A stretch of 64,000 nt of DNA, from positions 1 through 64,000 of the forward strand of contig NZ_JAQBOC010000049.1 of assembly GCF_028288225.1 (NCBI RefSeq), read 5' to 3'. A model generated the notes under the pieces. That model saw only the letters and a program-made list of their open reading frames with translations. It made no database searches and was not told the DNA's origin. The translations under genes were made by a program, and so were the position numbers. Below, in pieces: positions 1 through 8,953 of the stretch (positions are counted from its first letter, which is position 1; every line of letters begins with the position of its first letter). This DNA is from Mucilaginibacter sp. GTDB lineage: Bacteria > Bacteroidota > Bacteroidia > Sphingobacteriales > Sphingobacteriaceae.

Positions 1-126
1 AGTTGCTGAGAATCGTCTGTACGAAAATGCTCTCCACCACTTATCCGAATACATCAAAGAAAAAGGGGCTGATTTCAATATTGAAATCAGCCCCTTTTGA
101 TAAATAGCCACTTTTTCAGTGCCCTC
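1..126. mobile_element. Terminal part of a small mobile element (copy 1, cut by window edge)
   Basis: This stretch matches the reverse complement of 31215-31340 at 125 of 126 positions, with no gaps. It ends in ACTTTTTCAGTGCCCTC (110-126), the same 17-bp terminal sequence found at both ends of the copy at 31215-31395. A perfect 38-bp palindrome (61-98) lies inside. One frame (2-100) reads as an open protein tail ending at TGA, and the single difference between the copies (cgt/cgc) is synonymous in that frame, so it may be the end of a transposase gene. Whether this copy is the short 181-bp form or a full insertion sequence cannot be seen, because the window begins inside it. The family is not identified. 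Confidence 0.75.
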
Positions 127-133
127 CTGATTC

Positions 134-150
134 AGCGGGCCTTTTTTTTT
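134..150 (+). terminator. Right arm of an intrinsic terminator, apparently split by the element
   Basis: Directly after the element end comes CTGATTCA (127-134, candidate 8-bp target duplication), then a GC-rich arm GCGGGCC followed by nine or more T. This looks like the 3' half of a rho-independent terminator for a plus-strand gene outside the window; the left arm would lie beyond the window start. It parallels the fully visible case at 31183-31418. Inference, since the left half is missing. Confidence 0.45.
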
Positions 151-164
151 AATGTTACTTACAA

Positions 165-1646
165 TTACTTCAATAAATTTCTCCAGCTAACACCATCACC
201 AATGATTTTGTCAAGCTGATCGGCAGCAACGCGTTCCTGCGCCATGCTGTCGCGGTGGCGGATGGTAACGGTATTGTCTTCCAGTGTTTGATGATCAACG
301 GTGATACAGTATGGTGTACCAATGGCATCCTGACGGCGGTAACGTTTGCCTATGGCATCTTTTTCTTCGTACTGTATGTTGAAATCGATCTTTAGTTTGT
401 CCATGATCTCACGTGCTTTTTCGGGCAGACCATCTTTTTTGGTCAGCGGGAAAATAGCGGCTTTAACGGGAGCCAGGCAAGGATGCAGGTGCAGTACGGT
501 GCGGCTATCCTGTTTTTCTTCGGTACTCAGGTTTTCTTCCTCAAAAGCATTGATCATGGTAAGTAGGAACATTCTGTCTAACCCTATCGAAGTTTCAATT
601 ACGTAAGGGATATAGTTACCATAAGGTTTATCTGTTTCAGGGTCAATCTCAGGATCAAAATACTGGAGTTTTTTACCTGAGAATTTCTGATGCTGGCTCA
701 AATCAAAATCGGTACGGCTGTGTATGCCTTCAACTTCTTTAAAGCCGAATGGAAATTCAAACTCAATATCATACGCAGCATCGGCGTAATGAGCCAATTT
801 TACGTGTTCGTGGTAGCGGTATTTGGCTGCATCGGTTCCCAGGGCAAGGTGCCACTGTAAACGGGCTTCCTTCCATTGGTTAAACCATTCTTTTTGTGTG
901 CCAGGGCGTACAAAAAACTGCATCTCCATTTGCTCAAACTCGCGCATGCGGATAATAAACTGGCGTGCAATTACCTCGTTACGGAAAGCTTTACCAATTT
1001 GAGCAATACCAAACGGAATTTTCATCCTGCCTGATTTTTGTACGTTCAGGTAGTTTACAAATATACCCTGCGCGGTTTCCGGGCGCAGATAAACCACATC
1101 GGCATCATCGGCAACAGCGCCCATCTGGGTACTGAACATCAGGTTAAACTGACGTACATCGGTCCAGTTGCGGGTACCGCTTACGGGGCAGGCAATTTCG
1201 TGCTCAATAATCAGTTCTTTCAGGCGGGGCAGATCCTCATTTTTAAGGGCCTCGTCCATATCATGTTGCAGTTGTTCGGCTTTATCCGTTTTGCCGTCTT
1301 TATCGTAGCGGTCTATTTTATCTTCCAGCAGCTGATCAGCGCGGTAGCGTTTTTTTGAATCCTTATTATCGATCATCGGGTCGCTGAAACCATCAACGTG
1401 CCCGCTGGCCTTCCATATTTTAGGGTGCATAAATATGGCCGAATCAATACCTACAATGTTATCATTCATTTGCACCATGGCTTTCCACCAGTAAGTTTTG
1501 ATGTTGTTCTTTAATTCGGCACCAAACTGACCGTAATCATAAACGGCGCTTAAACCATCATATATCTCGCTCGAAGGAAAAACAAAGCCATATTCTTTGG
1601 CATGCGATATAACATTTTTAAAAAGTTCGTCGGTTGATTTGCTCAT
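165..1646 (-). CDS. glyS: Glycine--tRNA ligase, alpha2 (archaeal/eukaryotic-like) type
   Basis: Charges tRNA-Gly with glycine in the cytoplasm. The 493-residue product has the layout of the homodimeric class II GlyRS. An N-terminal segment contains SGHVDGFSDPM (about residue 81), followed by the catalytic core with the motif 2 region FRNEVIARQFIIRMREFEQME (around 220-240), and the motif 3-like GLDRMFL near 355. A C-terminal anticodon-binding domain starts near 390 (APVKAAIFPL) and includes RYRRQDAIGTPYCITVD. The length fits the family. The ATG at 1646 is preceded by a TATCTTTG -7 box. It is monocistronic on the minus strand and faces the mobile element. Confidence 0.96.
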   Translation of the reverse strand: MSKSTDELFKNVISHAKEYGFVFPSSEIYDGLSAVYDYGQFGAELKNNIKTYWWKAMVQMNDNIVGIDSAIFMHPKIWKASGHVDGFSDPMIDNKDSKKRYRADQLLEDKIDRYDKDGKTDKAEQLQHDMDEALKNEDLPRLKELIIEHEIACPVSGTRNWTDVRQFNLMFSTQMGAVADDADVVYLRPETAQGIFVNYLNVQKSGRMKIPFGIAQIGKAFRNEVIARQFIIRMREFEQMEMQFFVRPGTQKEWFNQWKEARLQWHLALGTDAAKYRYHEHVKLAHYADAAYDIEFEFPFGFKEVEGIHSRTDFDLSQHQKFSGKKLQYFDPEIDPETDKPYGNYIPYVIETSIGLDRMFLLTMINAFEEENLSTEEKQDSRTVLHLHPCLAPVKAAIFPLTKKDGLPEKAREIMDKLKIDFNIQYEEKDAIGKRYRRQDAIGTPYCITVDHQTLEDNTVTIRHRDSMAQERVAADQLDKIIGDGVSWRNLLK

Positions 1647-1654
1647 AATAGCTG

Positions 1655-1662
1655 CAAAGATA
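1655..1662 (-). promoter_or_regulatory. Bacteroidota -7 box (TAnnTTTG) of glyS
   Basis: On the minus strand the sequence TATCTTTG lies 9 bp upstream of the glyS ATG and matches the TAnnTTTG consensus of the Bacteroidota housekeeping sigma factor. No clear TTG -33 box was found. The short distance would give an almost leaderless mRNA. Confidence 0.5.
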
Positions 1663-1794
1663 CAATTTAGGCAGAAAGCTGAAAGCGAAAGGTAAAAAGC
1701 TTAAAGTCATCGGGGTAAAAGCACTAAATTACTTTAATTAAAACCAAAAAGAGGTAAATTCGATTAGTATAGAAAATCAATTAATTACCGTTTT

Positions 1795-2460
1795 ATGGAA
1801 CACATCGTCAGGATACTCGATATACATCCCGTTACGCATAATGTAAAACAGTTTATTGTTGAAAAACCCGATGGTTTCATCTTTACACCGGGGCAGGCAA
1901 CCGAGCTATCTATTAACCAGGAAGGCTGGACAGATAAAAAGAACCCTTTTACCTTTACCTGTCTTACGGATGATCATTACTTGCAGTTCACCATTAAAAT
2001 ATACACCGATCATGAGGGCGTAACCAATCACCTGGGCAAGCTTAATGTTGGCGATGAACTGATTTTAAGAGAGGCCTGGGGCGCTATTGAATATAAAGGC
2101 CCTGGTTATTTTATAGCCGGAGGTGCAGGCATAACCCCATTTATTGCCATATTAAGACAACTTTATAAAGAAGGTAAGCTGGAGGATAATATCCTGTTTT
2201 TCTCCAACAAAACTGACAAGGATATTATTTTAGCCGATGAACTAAAAACGATGCTCGGTGAAAATGCCCGGTTTACCACAACCCAGCAAAAGGGAGGCAA
2301 AAACGACCATCGCCGCATTGATAGTAAGTTTTTAAAGGCCGAGGTTACTGATTTTAAAAAGCATTTTTACGTTTGTGGTCCAGATCCAATGGTTGCCGAA
2401 TTAACCGAAACATTAGCAAAGCTGGGGGCGAACGCTGATGCTGTTGTTTTTGAAAAGTAA
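1795..2460 (+). CDS. Ferredoxin/flavodoxin reductase-like FAD/NAD(P)H-binding protein
   Basis: Predicted soluble flavin reductase of the ferredoxin-NADP reductase superfamily, transferring electrons between NAD(P)H and an unknown acceptor. In 221 residues there is a beta-barrel FAD domain (about 1-95, with FTPGQATELS and NPFTFTCL in the flavin-binding position). An NAD(P)-binding domain follows, with IAGGAGITPFIAI (about 106-118) and the closing motif YVCGPDPMV (about 191-199). No Cys cluster for an added 2Fe-2S domain is present, so the electron partner must be separate. It is a single gene with no evident operon partner. Superfamily assignment is firm; the physiological partner is unknown. 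Confidence 0.85.
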   Translation: MEHIVRILDIHPVTHNVKQFIVEKPDGFIFTPGQATELSINQEGWTDKKNPFTFTCLTDDHYLQFTIKIYTDHEGVTNHLGKLNVGDELILREAWGAIEYKGPGYFIAGGAGITPFIAILRQLYKEGKLEDNILFFSNKTDKDIILADELKTMLGENARFTTTQQKGGKNDHRRIDSKFLKAEVTDFKKHFYVCGPDPMVAELTETLAKLGANADAVVFEK

Positions 2461-2507
2461 CGTACAACTAAGAGTCATTAGTAAAATATAATATTGGTAA
2501 CAACACC

Positions 2508-2779
2508 ATAGGTGTTCGGAAGAGCCGAAGCCGGAAAAGCCTGGAGTGTACGGAAAAATATATTTCGACCGCAGCGAAAACTCTTATACTGTTCATATTC
2601 ACACCATGAACGCTCATGAACGTTTATTAACGATTGATAATCAATGATTTGTATTTTTTTCGTACTGGCAAAACAGTGTCACCACTTTTATTAACTGTAC
2701 GTATAAGATTTTTCACTGACGCTCAGGAGAGAGTTTCTCAAATCGTTCTACATACGTTTTATTTCTTCCGAACACCTGT
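2508..2779. repeat. Long imperfect inverted repeat in a 520-bp spacer
   Basis: The outer arms GGTGTTCGGAAGA (2511-2523) and TCTTCCGAACACC (2764-2776) are perfect complements. A second pair lies inside: AGCGAAAACTCTTATAC (2573-2589) and GTATAAGATTTTTCACT (2701-2717), imperfect. The arms are roughly 80 nt with much divergence between the conserved blocks. The centre is AT-rich and carries CATGAACG words and ATTGATAATCAAT. This could be a decayed MITE or remnant of a mobile element, or a long structured RNA. After it, a short open frame (2720-2893) has no credible start. Nothing else recognisable lies between 2461 and 2913. Confidence 0.5.
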
Positions 2780-2913
2780 GGCGATAACACTAACCTAGAA
2801 GGAAATTTGCCATTGCCAGTTTCGAATCTTCTTTTGGGTGACGAAAATCACCTCGTTATTTACAAAGAAGGAATGCTTTTTTCAAAGCAATAGATCTTGA
2901 TGATAAATGATTT

Positions 2914-2953
2914 AAAAATCCAACGAAAAAACCTTATTTTTCGTTGGATTTTT
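2914..2953 (+). terminator. Hairpin immediately upstream of the NHL-repeat gene
   Basis: The arms AAAAATCCAACGAAAAA and TTTTTCGTTGGATTTTT are perfectly complementary across a short loop, ending in a T-run. It resembles an intrinsic terminator ending whatever is transcribed from the spacer. It overlaps the TTG at 2944, which is one reason to prefer the ATG at 2983 for the next gene. Confidence 0.65.
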
Positions 2954-2982
2954 ACTTTATCACATTTCCGATCAAAACAATA

Positions 2983-5580
2983 ATGTATTCGCTGTTTTCA
3001 ATTTTACGTGCCGCAGCGTTGATGCTTGTTTCATTGAATTTTTATACCGGATATTTATTTGCCCAGGCACCTGTTATCAAATATAAAACTCCGAATAAAT
3101 ATGTTATAAATATACCGATTACCTCTTTAGCACCAACCAATAGCGGTGGGGAAGTACCAGCAGCCATTTACGGACAGGTAAGTACTGTAGCGGGTAATGG
3201 TGCACCAGGATCGTTTATTACGGTAACGAGCGTCGCGGTTGATCCGACGGGAAACGTATTTATTGCAGACTGGAGTAATAACACGATCTACAAGCTTACA
3301 CCTTCAGGTAATTTGTCAGTTTTTGCCGGACATGGTATGGCAGGCTGGGATGATGGTTTGGGTACAGCGGCAAGTTTTGATGAGCCCGATGGCTTAGTTT
3401 CGGATGCTGCCGGCAATATATACGTTAGCGATCAATTAAGTCACTTAATAAGGAAAATAACACCGGGTGGTTTAGTAACAACCCTCGCCGGCACCCCCCA
3501 CACCAGTGGTTCGGCTAACGGCCCAGGTTCAACAGCAACGTTTAACAGCCCGAGGGGTTTAGCGGTTGATGCAGCAGGTAATATTTATGTAGCCGATCAG
3601 GCCAATAACCTGATCAGAAAAGTAACAGCCGCCGGTGTAGTAACAACTTATGCAGGCAGTGGTGCAGCAGGATCGGCGAATGGTCCAGCATTATCAGCAA
3701 CTTTTAACACACCAACAGCGGTTGGGCTGGATGCTGCTGGTAATTTATATGTTGCAGAGGCTGGAAATAATATGATTAGGAAAATAACCCCCGGGGGTAC
3801 AGTCACCACTTTTGCTACAGGGTTTAATTTCCCCCGTGAGCTTAGGGTTGACGTTACGGGTAATGTGTATGTGGCCGATATGCAAAGTAATACGGTAAAA
3901 AAAATTAGCCCGGCTGGAGTGGTTACAACGGTAGCCGGAACCGGAGGAACCGGCTCAACTAACGGTAATGGGAATGTAGCTACTTTTAATGGCCCCCTTG
4001 GATTGGCACTGGATGGAAAAGGTAATTTGTTTGTGGGTGAGAATGTTAATAACGACGTAAGGAAGGTAGTGATATCAGGTTATACTATTGATAAGGTCCT
4101 GCCTGCTGGTTTAAGCTTTGATCCTGAAACAGGTGTTATTTCGGGCACACCAACTGTTTTATCACCCCCAACGGATTATACGATAACCGCTTATAACGGA
4201 GGCGGCAGTAACAGTACTACGGTCAATATCCAGGTAGTACAGGAAATCATATTAAAGCCATCAATTATTACTTTTCCGCCTCCGGTAGTTGCTAAAATTG
4301 ATCCTGATAATATTTTGCACCCTGATGCTACCAGTAATCAGAACGAAACCCCCATCGTTTATACCAGCAGCAACCCTGATGTGGCTTATGTGGGAGCAGA
4401 TGGGCAAATTCATGTTATTGCCCCAGGGGTTACAACTATTACGGCCTATCAAAGCGGTAACGAGAATTTTAGCCCTGCCACACCTGTAGAAAGAAAATTT
4501 ACTATTACCCAGGACCAGATTATATTATTTCTGCCTATTGAAGTTAAATATACCTGTAGTCCCGATTTTTCGGCAGATGCTATTAGTTCCAATTCAACCA
4601 TTCCACTTACTTATGTTAGCAGTAACCCAGCTGTAGCTACGGTTTCGGCAGCAGGTATGGTGCATATTGTTAGTGTGGGCACTACTACCATTACTGTATC
4701 GCAAAGCGGCAACAATTTGTATAATCCGGCTACTCCGGTATCTCAGACCTTAACGGTTGCGGCCCTGGTTACGCCTTCGGTTAGTGTTACCCCTTCTTTT
4801 TATGATAGCTGCGATGGTTTAATCCTTACTTATACTGCCATACCGGTTAATGCGGGTACTCACCCAAGCTATCAATGGCAGGTAAATGGCCAAAATAGCG
4901 GTGATAATAAGGATACTTACATCAGCAGTACTTTGAAAGCAGGTGATATTATTACCTGTGTGGTTACCAATAATGACGGATGTATGCCGATGCCTTCACC
5001 TGTATCTAATCAGGCAACGTTAACTTCCAGTCCATATGTTACGCTTGCCTTAACTATCGCATCATCTGTCAAAGGAACGGTGGTTATTGGTACACCCATT
5101 ACATTTACGGCTACTCTATCATTGAGTCCGCTGGATAATCCTGTTTATCAATGGACGGTTAACGGGCAAAACGCTGGTACAAACAGCCCAAGCTTTACCA
5201 TCAAAACATTATTGAATGGAGATGTTGTTAGCTGTACCTTAACTTCTGGTGGCAAATGTATCATCAATTTGCCGGTGGTTTCCAATGCTATAACGGCTTC
5301 TATATCAATTCCGGCTAAAGTTGTTGTACCTAACACCTTTACACCTAATGGGGATGGATATAACGACACCTGGTATATAGTTGGATTACTACCGTATGCT
5401 AATTGCACCGTAAGTGTTTTTAACCGTTACGGATCAATTGTATACCGGTCTGTAGGTTACCAGCAACCCTGGGACGGAACAATTAATGGTAAACCTGTGC
5501 CTTCAGGCACGTACTATTATATCATTGACCCTAAGAATGGAGGCGAAAAGGTATCCGGCCCGGTTACTATCATCAGGTAA
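2983..5580 (+). CDS. Secreted NHL-repeat / Ig-like protein with T9SS-type C-terminal sorting domain
   Basis: Probably a large surface or secreted protein; its ligand is unknown. An in-frame TTG at 2944 would add 13 residues but lies in a terminator hairpin; the ATG at 2983 gives a normal signal peptide (hydrophobic core ALMLVSLNFYTGYLFAQA). The next ~300 residues hold about six NHL-type repeats (patterns GNIYVADQANNLIRKVT, VVTTVAGTGG) that should form a beta-propeller. Then comes a putative Ig segment (LPAGLSFDPETGVISGTP), two bacterial Ig-like (Big2-type) segments (SNPDVAYVGADG; SNPAVATVSAAG) and two Ig/PKD-like segments with Cys pairs. The last ~80 residues (VVPNTFTPNGDGYNDTW ... WDGTINGKPVPSGTYYY) are the gliding-motility-associated C-terminal domain, a type B sorting signal. 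gldA follows 70 bp later, but no functional link is shown. Confidence 0.88.
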   Translation: MYSLFSILRAAALMLVSLNFYTGYLFAQAPVIKYKTPNKYVINIPITSLAPTNSGGEVPAAIYGQVSTVAGNGAPGSFITVTSVAVDPTGNVFIADWSNNTIYKLTPSGNLSVFAGHGMAGWDDGLGTAASFDEPDGLVSDAAGNIYVSDQLSHLIRKITPGGLVTTLAGTPHTSGSANGPGSTATFNSPRGLAVDAAGNIYVADQANNLIRKVTAAGVVTTYAGSGAAGSANGPALSATFNTPTAVGLDAAGNLYVAEAGNNMIRKITPGGTVTTFATGFNFPRELRVDVTGNVYVADMQSNTVKKISPAGVVTTVAGTGGTGSTNGNGNVATFNGPLGLALDGKGNLFVGENVNNDVRKVVISGYTIDKVLPAGLSFDPETGVISGTPTVLSPPTDYTITAYNGGGSNSTTVNIQVVQEIILKPSIITFPPPVVAKIDPDNILHPDATSNQNETPIVYTSSNPDVAYVGADGQIHVIAPGVTTITAYQSGNENFSPATPVERKFTITQDQIILFLPIEVKYTCSPDFSADAISSNSTIPLTYVSSNPAVATVSAAGMVHIVSVGTTTITVSQSGNNLYNPATPVSQTLTVAALVTPSVSVTPSFYDSCDGLILTYTAIPVNAGTHPSYQWQVNGQNSGDNKDTYISSTLKAGDIITCVVTNNDGCMPMPSPVSNQATLTSSPYVTLALTIASSVKGTVVIGTPITFTATLSLSPLDNPVYQWTVNGQNAGTNSPSFTIKTLLNGDVVSCTLTSGGKCIINLPVVSNAITASISIPAKVVVPNTFTPNGDGYNDTWYIVGLLPYANCTVSVFNRYGSIVYRSVGYQQPWDGTINGKPVPSGTYYYIIDPKNGGEKVSGPVTIIR

Positions 5581-5651
5581 TTCATATTACCATTAACCAA
5601 AATCTTACATCTGCTGTCCTAAATCTCCTATCTAAAACCTATTTTTACCGC

Positions 5652-6362
5652 ATGAGTATCCAGGTAAAAGCATTAACAAAACTTTATGGCGATCAAAAAG
5701 CAGTTGATAGCATCAGCTTTAATGCAGGGCCGGGGGTATTGGGCTTTTTAGGACCGAATGGCGCGGGCAAATCAACCACCATGAAAATACTGACCGGCTT
5801 TATCCCGCAAACATCGGGCACGGCATCGGTATGCGGGTACGACGTGGTAACCCAATCGTTGGAAGTGCGCCGCCATATAGGTTACCTGCCCGAAAGTAAC
5901 CCGCTTTACCCGGATATGTATGTAAAAGAGTCGCTGGGCTTTATTGCGGGCATCCACCAGATACAGGAGCCTGAAAAACGCATCGCCAATATTATTGAAC
6001 AAACCGGCCTTGGCCCTGAGCAGCATAAAAAAATAGCACAACTGTCAAAAGGTTACCGCCAAAGGGTGGGACTTGCACAGGCCCTGCTGCATAACCCCGA
6101 TGTACTGATCCTGGATGAACCAACCTCGGGCCTTGACCCAAACCAACTGATCGGTATCCGTCAGTTGATTACCGACCTTGGGAAAACCAAAACCATTATC
6201 CTCTCTACCCATATTATGCAGGAGGTTGAGGCAGTATGTAATCAAGTGATCATCATTAATAAAGGAAAAATAGTAGCCGATGATACGCTGCATAACCTGC
6301 GCGCTAAAAACAACAATACTACACTTGAACAGATATTTATAGCACTTACCGTGGGTAATTAA
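5652..6362 (+). CDS. gldA: ABC transporter ATP-binding protein GldA
   Basis: ATPase of an ABC-2 type exporter. The 236 residues contain Walker A GPNGAGKST (about 34-42), the signature LSKGYRQRVGLAQAL (about 133-147), Walker B VLILDEPTSGLDP and the switch His in STHIM. The length and the 'MSIQVKALTKLYGDQKAVDSI' type N-terminus are characteristic of GldA. In Flavobacterium, GldA works with permease GldF and GldG. Here gldF-gldG lie 2.7 kb downstream as a single fused gene, separated by two unrelated genes. Substrate unknown. Confidence 0.85.
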   Translation: MSIQVKALTKLYGDQKAVDSISFNAGPGVLGFLGPNGAGKSTTMKILTGFIPQTSGTASVCGYDVVTQSLEVRRHIGYLPESNPLYPDMYVKESLGFIAGIHQIQEPEKRIANIIEQTGLGPEQHKKIAQLSKGYRQRVGLAQALLHNPDVLILDEPTSGLDPNQLIGIRQLITDLGKTKTIILSTHIMQEVEAVCNQVIIINKGKIVADDTLHNLRAKNNNTTLEQIFIALTVGN

Positions 6363-6624
6363 TATTTTTATATTAAAAATAATCTGTTACTTTTGTTATA
6401 CCTAATTCTTTATCCTATTATTAAAATAGATCTATCGGTCCTGCTGCCGGGAAGAGTAGCATATTCTTTCTTAAAGATCAATACATAAACCGTATTATTT
6501 AGCAAAAACATTCATGGATATTGTAACGTTTTGCAATTGGCAACGTCTATTATATATCCCTAAAAAAACCGCACTATAGGAAAATCCTATGGTGTTGTAT
6601 AATTATAAACACAATCTAATCATT

Positions 6625-7125
6625 ATGAAAAAAATTCTATTAGCCTTAGTAATTTTAGGAGGCACAGCATTCTCAAGTTTTGCGCAAACCAAATCAGGTG
6701 ACGGAAAATTCAGTATCGGCCTTGAAGCCGGTTTACCGGTAGGTGATATCCACAACGGGTACAATTATTTGATCGGTGGTTCACTTAAGTATGAACTTCC
6801 TATTGCAGCAAGCACCCTGTTTACTATCTCTGCTGGTTACAGTTCGTTACATCCAAAAAGTGTATTAAAAGATTTAGGATTTGGTTCTGTTGGTTTTATT
6901 CCGGTAAAAGTTGGTATCAAATACTACATTGAAAATGGATTTTTTGCTGAAGGTCAGTTAGGTGCTGCTTTTGGTACAAAAAGTGGTACAGGTACTGCAT
7001 TTGCTTATTCTCCGGGTATTGGCTATACCTTTGATGGGGGTTTTGAGGTCGGTGTTCGTTACGAAGGTTGGTCAAACAATGGAACTATCGGTCAGGCAGC
7101 TTTGCGCTTAGCATACCGTTTCTAA
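6625..7125 (+). CDS. Small outer-membrane beta-barrel protein
   Basis: Predicted outer-membrane protein of unknown role. From the ATG at 6625 (preferred to a GTG at 6589 because it starts directly with a signal peptide MKKILLALVILGGTAFSSFAQ) the product has about 166 residues. The mature part shows alternating strands rich in Gly and aromatic residues (FSIGLEAGLPVGD, VKVGIKYYIENGFFAEGQLG, VGVRYEGWSN) and ends ALRLAYRF with the terminal Phe typical of barrels. It is followed by a strong terminator and sits between gldA and the lipoprotein cassette. Family is the porin-like OMP_b-brl type; no substrate can be inferred. Confidence 0.75.
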   Translation: MKKILLALVILGGTAFSSFAQTKSGDGKFSIGLEAGLPVGDIHNGYNYLIGGSLKYELPIAASTLFTISAGYSSLHPKSVLKDLGFGSVGFIPVKVGIKYYIENGFFAEGQLGAAFGTKSGTGTAFAYSPGIGYTFDGGFEVGVRYEGWSNNGTIGQAALRLAYRF

Positions 7126-7136
7126 GAAAAGCAACA

Positions 7137-7180
7137 ATTGATAATTATTAAAAGGCCGGGAGAATTTCTCCCGGCCTTTT
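7137..7180 (+). terminator. Intrinsic terminator; left copy of a 44-bp direct repeat
   Basis: AAAAGGCCGGGAGAA and TTCTCCCGGCCTTTT form a perfect stem followed by T7. The 44-bp block is repeated at 8954-8997 with a single mismatch, and the two copies bracket the lipoprotein gene at 7363-8907. The spacer 7181-7362 is AT-rich with no further feature seen. Confidence 0.85.
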
Positions 7181-7362
7181 TTTGTATGCAAGTGGTAAAT
7201 ATATAAATATGTATGATATTAGTCATTTATCTTGCTGGTTATTAATTTATTGTTATTATTTTATTTATAATATTTTATTAATTGGTGTTATTTATTTAGT
7301 AAGATATATATTTGCCTTATACCAATATCCTTTATCACATCTTCAAACCTAACAGAAAAACA

Positions 7363-8907
7363 ATGAAAAAACACTTATCCGTTATTGGCATGGCCTTGTC
7401 ATGTCTTGTATTGATGCAATCCTGCAAAAAAGACATCGCTACACCCAATAACACACCTGTAAACAACACCGTTACCGCTGAGAACGCAGTAGTAAACAAA
7501 TCGCAAATTACATTTGCCAAAATCTTAGCAAAAGCCGTTAAAGACGATGCTGCTTTGCGATCATTTTTGAAAGACGAAAGTTTAAAACAGTTTGATAATG
7601 ATCATGATGTACTTTATCAAATGATCAAAGACACCAAGATCAATGGGACAGAAACCCTGCACGAAAAATTGGTTCGTTTCGCTGCATCAAAAGAAGAACT
7701 GGAAGCCGTTGAACAGCAATTACCTTTATTAACCATATTTGTCCCTACGTTGCCAAATTTTTCCCCTGAAAAGTGGAATTCCAGCACGGAAGTTCCGGTA
7801 GTAGCCGTTTCAAATACTGCAAACAGTGGTGTGTTATTTTATGATGATAAGGGAAAAGAAAGTACTATAGCCGCCGATGAAATACCAGGCTTTCCTGTAT
7901 TGTTAATTAAACAAAATGAAAGAGTTGTAGTTGGAACAAGTACTAAATTAACATCCAATAGTATTGGATCGAGCGCTCAATCTTCGAGTGTTTATAATGG
8001 TGACGGTTTAGTTCTGAATTTTGCTGATGAGGCTTTTAACAATGTTAACCCTAAAGTTAAGACAAATAAGTTAAGCCCAAACCGGGTAACAGGTGCCAGT
8101 GGTATCGACCCAATAAACATCGCGGCTTATAACTCAGGCAATGAATGGCATCGAGATTATATATATTATGGTTTAACAGCAAGTAATCCGAGAGGGCAGT
8201 TTAAGAATAATTATAGCGAGTTTATTACTACTATGAGGTTTTTAACTCCAGACGCATTAAATATGATAGCAGATCAGGACGGTGATCCAAAAATGAATCC
8301 CGCTTATGGACATCATCCTGGGTTTAAGGACTTTCCATCCACTATGTGGACTGATGGTAATTTTGAGTTTAGAATTACTGTTTTAATAAATTCAAAAAAT
8401 GGGTTGGGTAATGATTTAACTAAGGTTATAAGCGTGAGGCCAGGTGATTTATTTGATCTTCAGTATACTATGGAAGAATCTAAACCTTTGAAAATATTAA
8501 TATATAAATTAAAAAGTATTACCCCTAAAGAATATCACCCTAACGTAGAATTGGTGCCATGGGATTTGCAAAATTACGGTACAGCCTGGAAGTTTATTGT
8601 TTATGAGTATGATAATTCACAAGAAGTTACTCAATCTTATGAAAATACAACCACTTTCGCTGCTAATTTTGAAATAACAAATTCTTCTATTGAAAAAATA
8701 GGTTTAAAATTTGGCGCAAGCGCTACAACCAGCGAAAAAAGAACATTTAGCGTTAAAACAACCTTAACTTCTGATTATCTAGGAGAGGCAACATTAAGTT
8801 TTGACCAGCCTGTAATAACATCATTTGATGGTACAAATTATAACACCAGGGAAATTACAACCGGTAATATCTTAAGCCTTGGTATTGAACCCAAGAGAGT
8901 ATTTTAA
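7363..8907 (+). CDS. Predicted lipoprotein of unknown function, within a repeat-bracketed cassette
   Basis: I do not recognise this family. From the ATG at 7363 (an upstream TTG at 7312 would precede the signal peptide by 17 residues) the product is about 514 residues. It has a lipoprotein signal ending LVLMQSC|KKD, so the protein should be anchored at an outer or periplasmic membrane. Residues ~30-130 are helical and charged; the middle is Ser/Asn-rich. The C-terminal ~120 residues (from WKFIVYEYD) are strongly beta-patterned with alternating Thr/Ser (ENTTTFAANFEITNSS; TSEKRTFSVKTTL). That pattern would fit a beta-sandwich or pore-forming-type hairpin, but this is only a resemblance. The gene looks more AT-rich than its neighbours. 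It lies between two near-identical 44-bp terminator repeats, which suggests it arrived as a cassette. Confidence 0.6.
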   Translation: MKKHLSVIGMALSCLVLMQSCKKDIATPNNTPVNNTVTAENAVVNKSQITFAKILAKAVKDDAALRSFLKDESLKQFDNDHDVLYQMIKDTKINGTETLHEKLVRFAASKEELEAVEQQLPLLTIFVPTLPNFSPEKWNSSTEVPVVAVSNTANSGVLFYDDKGKESTIAADEIPGFPVLLIKQNERVVVGTSTKLTSNSIGSSAQSSSVYNGDGLVLNFADEAFNNVNPKVKTNKLSPNRVTGASGIDPINIAAYNSGNEWHRDYIYYGLTASNPRGQFKNNYSEFITTMRFLTPDALNMIADQDGDPKMNPAYGHHPGFKDFPSTMWTDGNFEFRITVLINSKNGLGNDLTKVISVRPGDLFDLQYTMEESKPLKILIYKLKSITPKEYHPNVELVPWDLQNYGTAWKFIVYEYDNSQEVTQSYENTTTFAANFEITNSSIEKIGLKFGASATTSEKRTFSVKTTLTSDYLGEATLSFDQPVITSFDGTNYNTREITTGNILSLGIEPKRVF

Positions 8908-8953
8908 TAAAAAACTTATCATAAATTATTTGAAGATGTGTCCGTAAATAGAT

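Noticed and set aside
2720..2893. Open frame of 57 codons ending at TAG 2893
   Set aside because: No start codon and it begins inside an inverted-repeat arm; recorded only as a possible fragment, not called as a gene.
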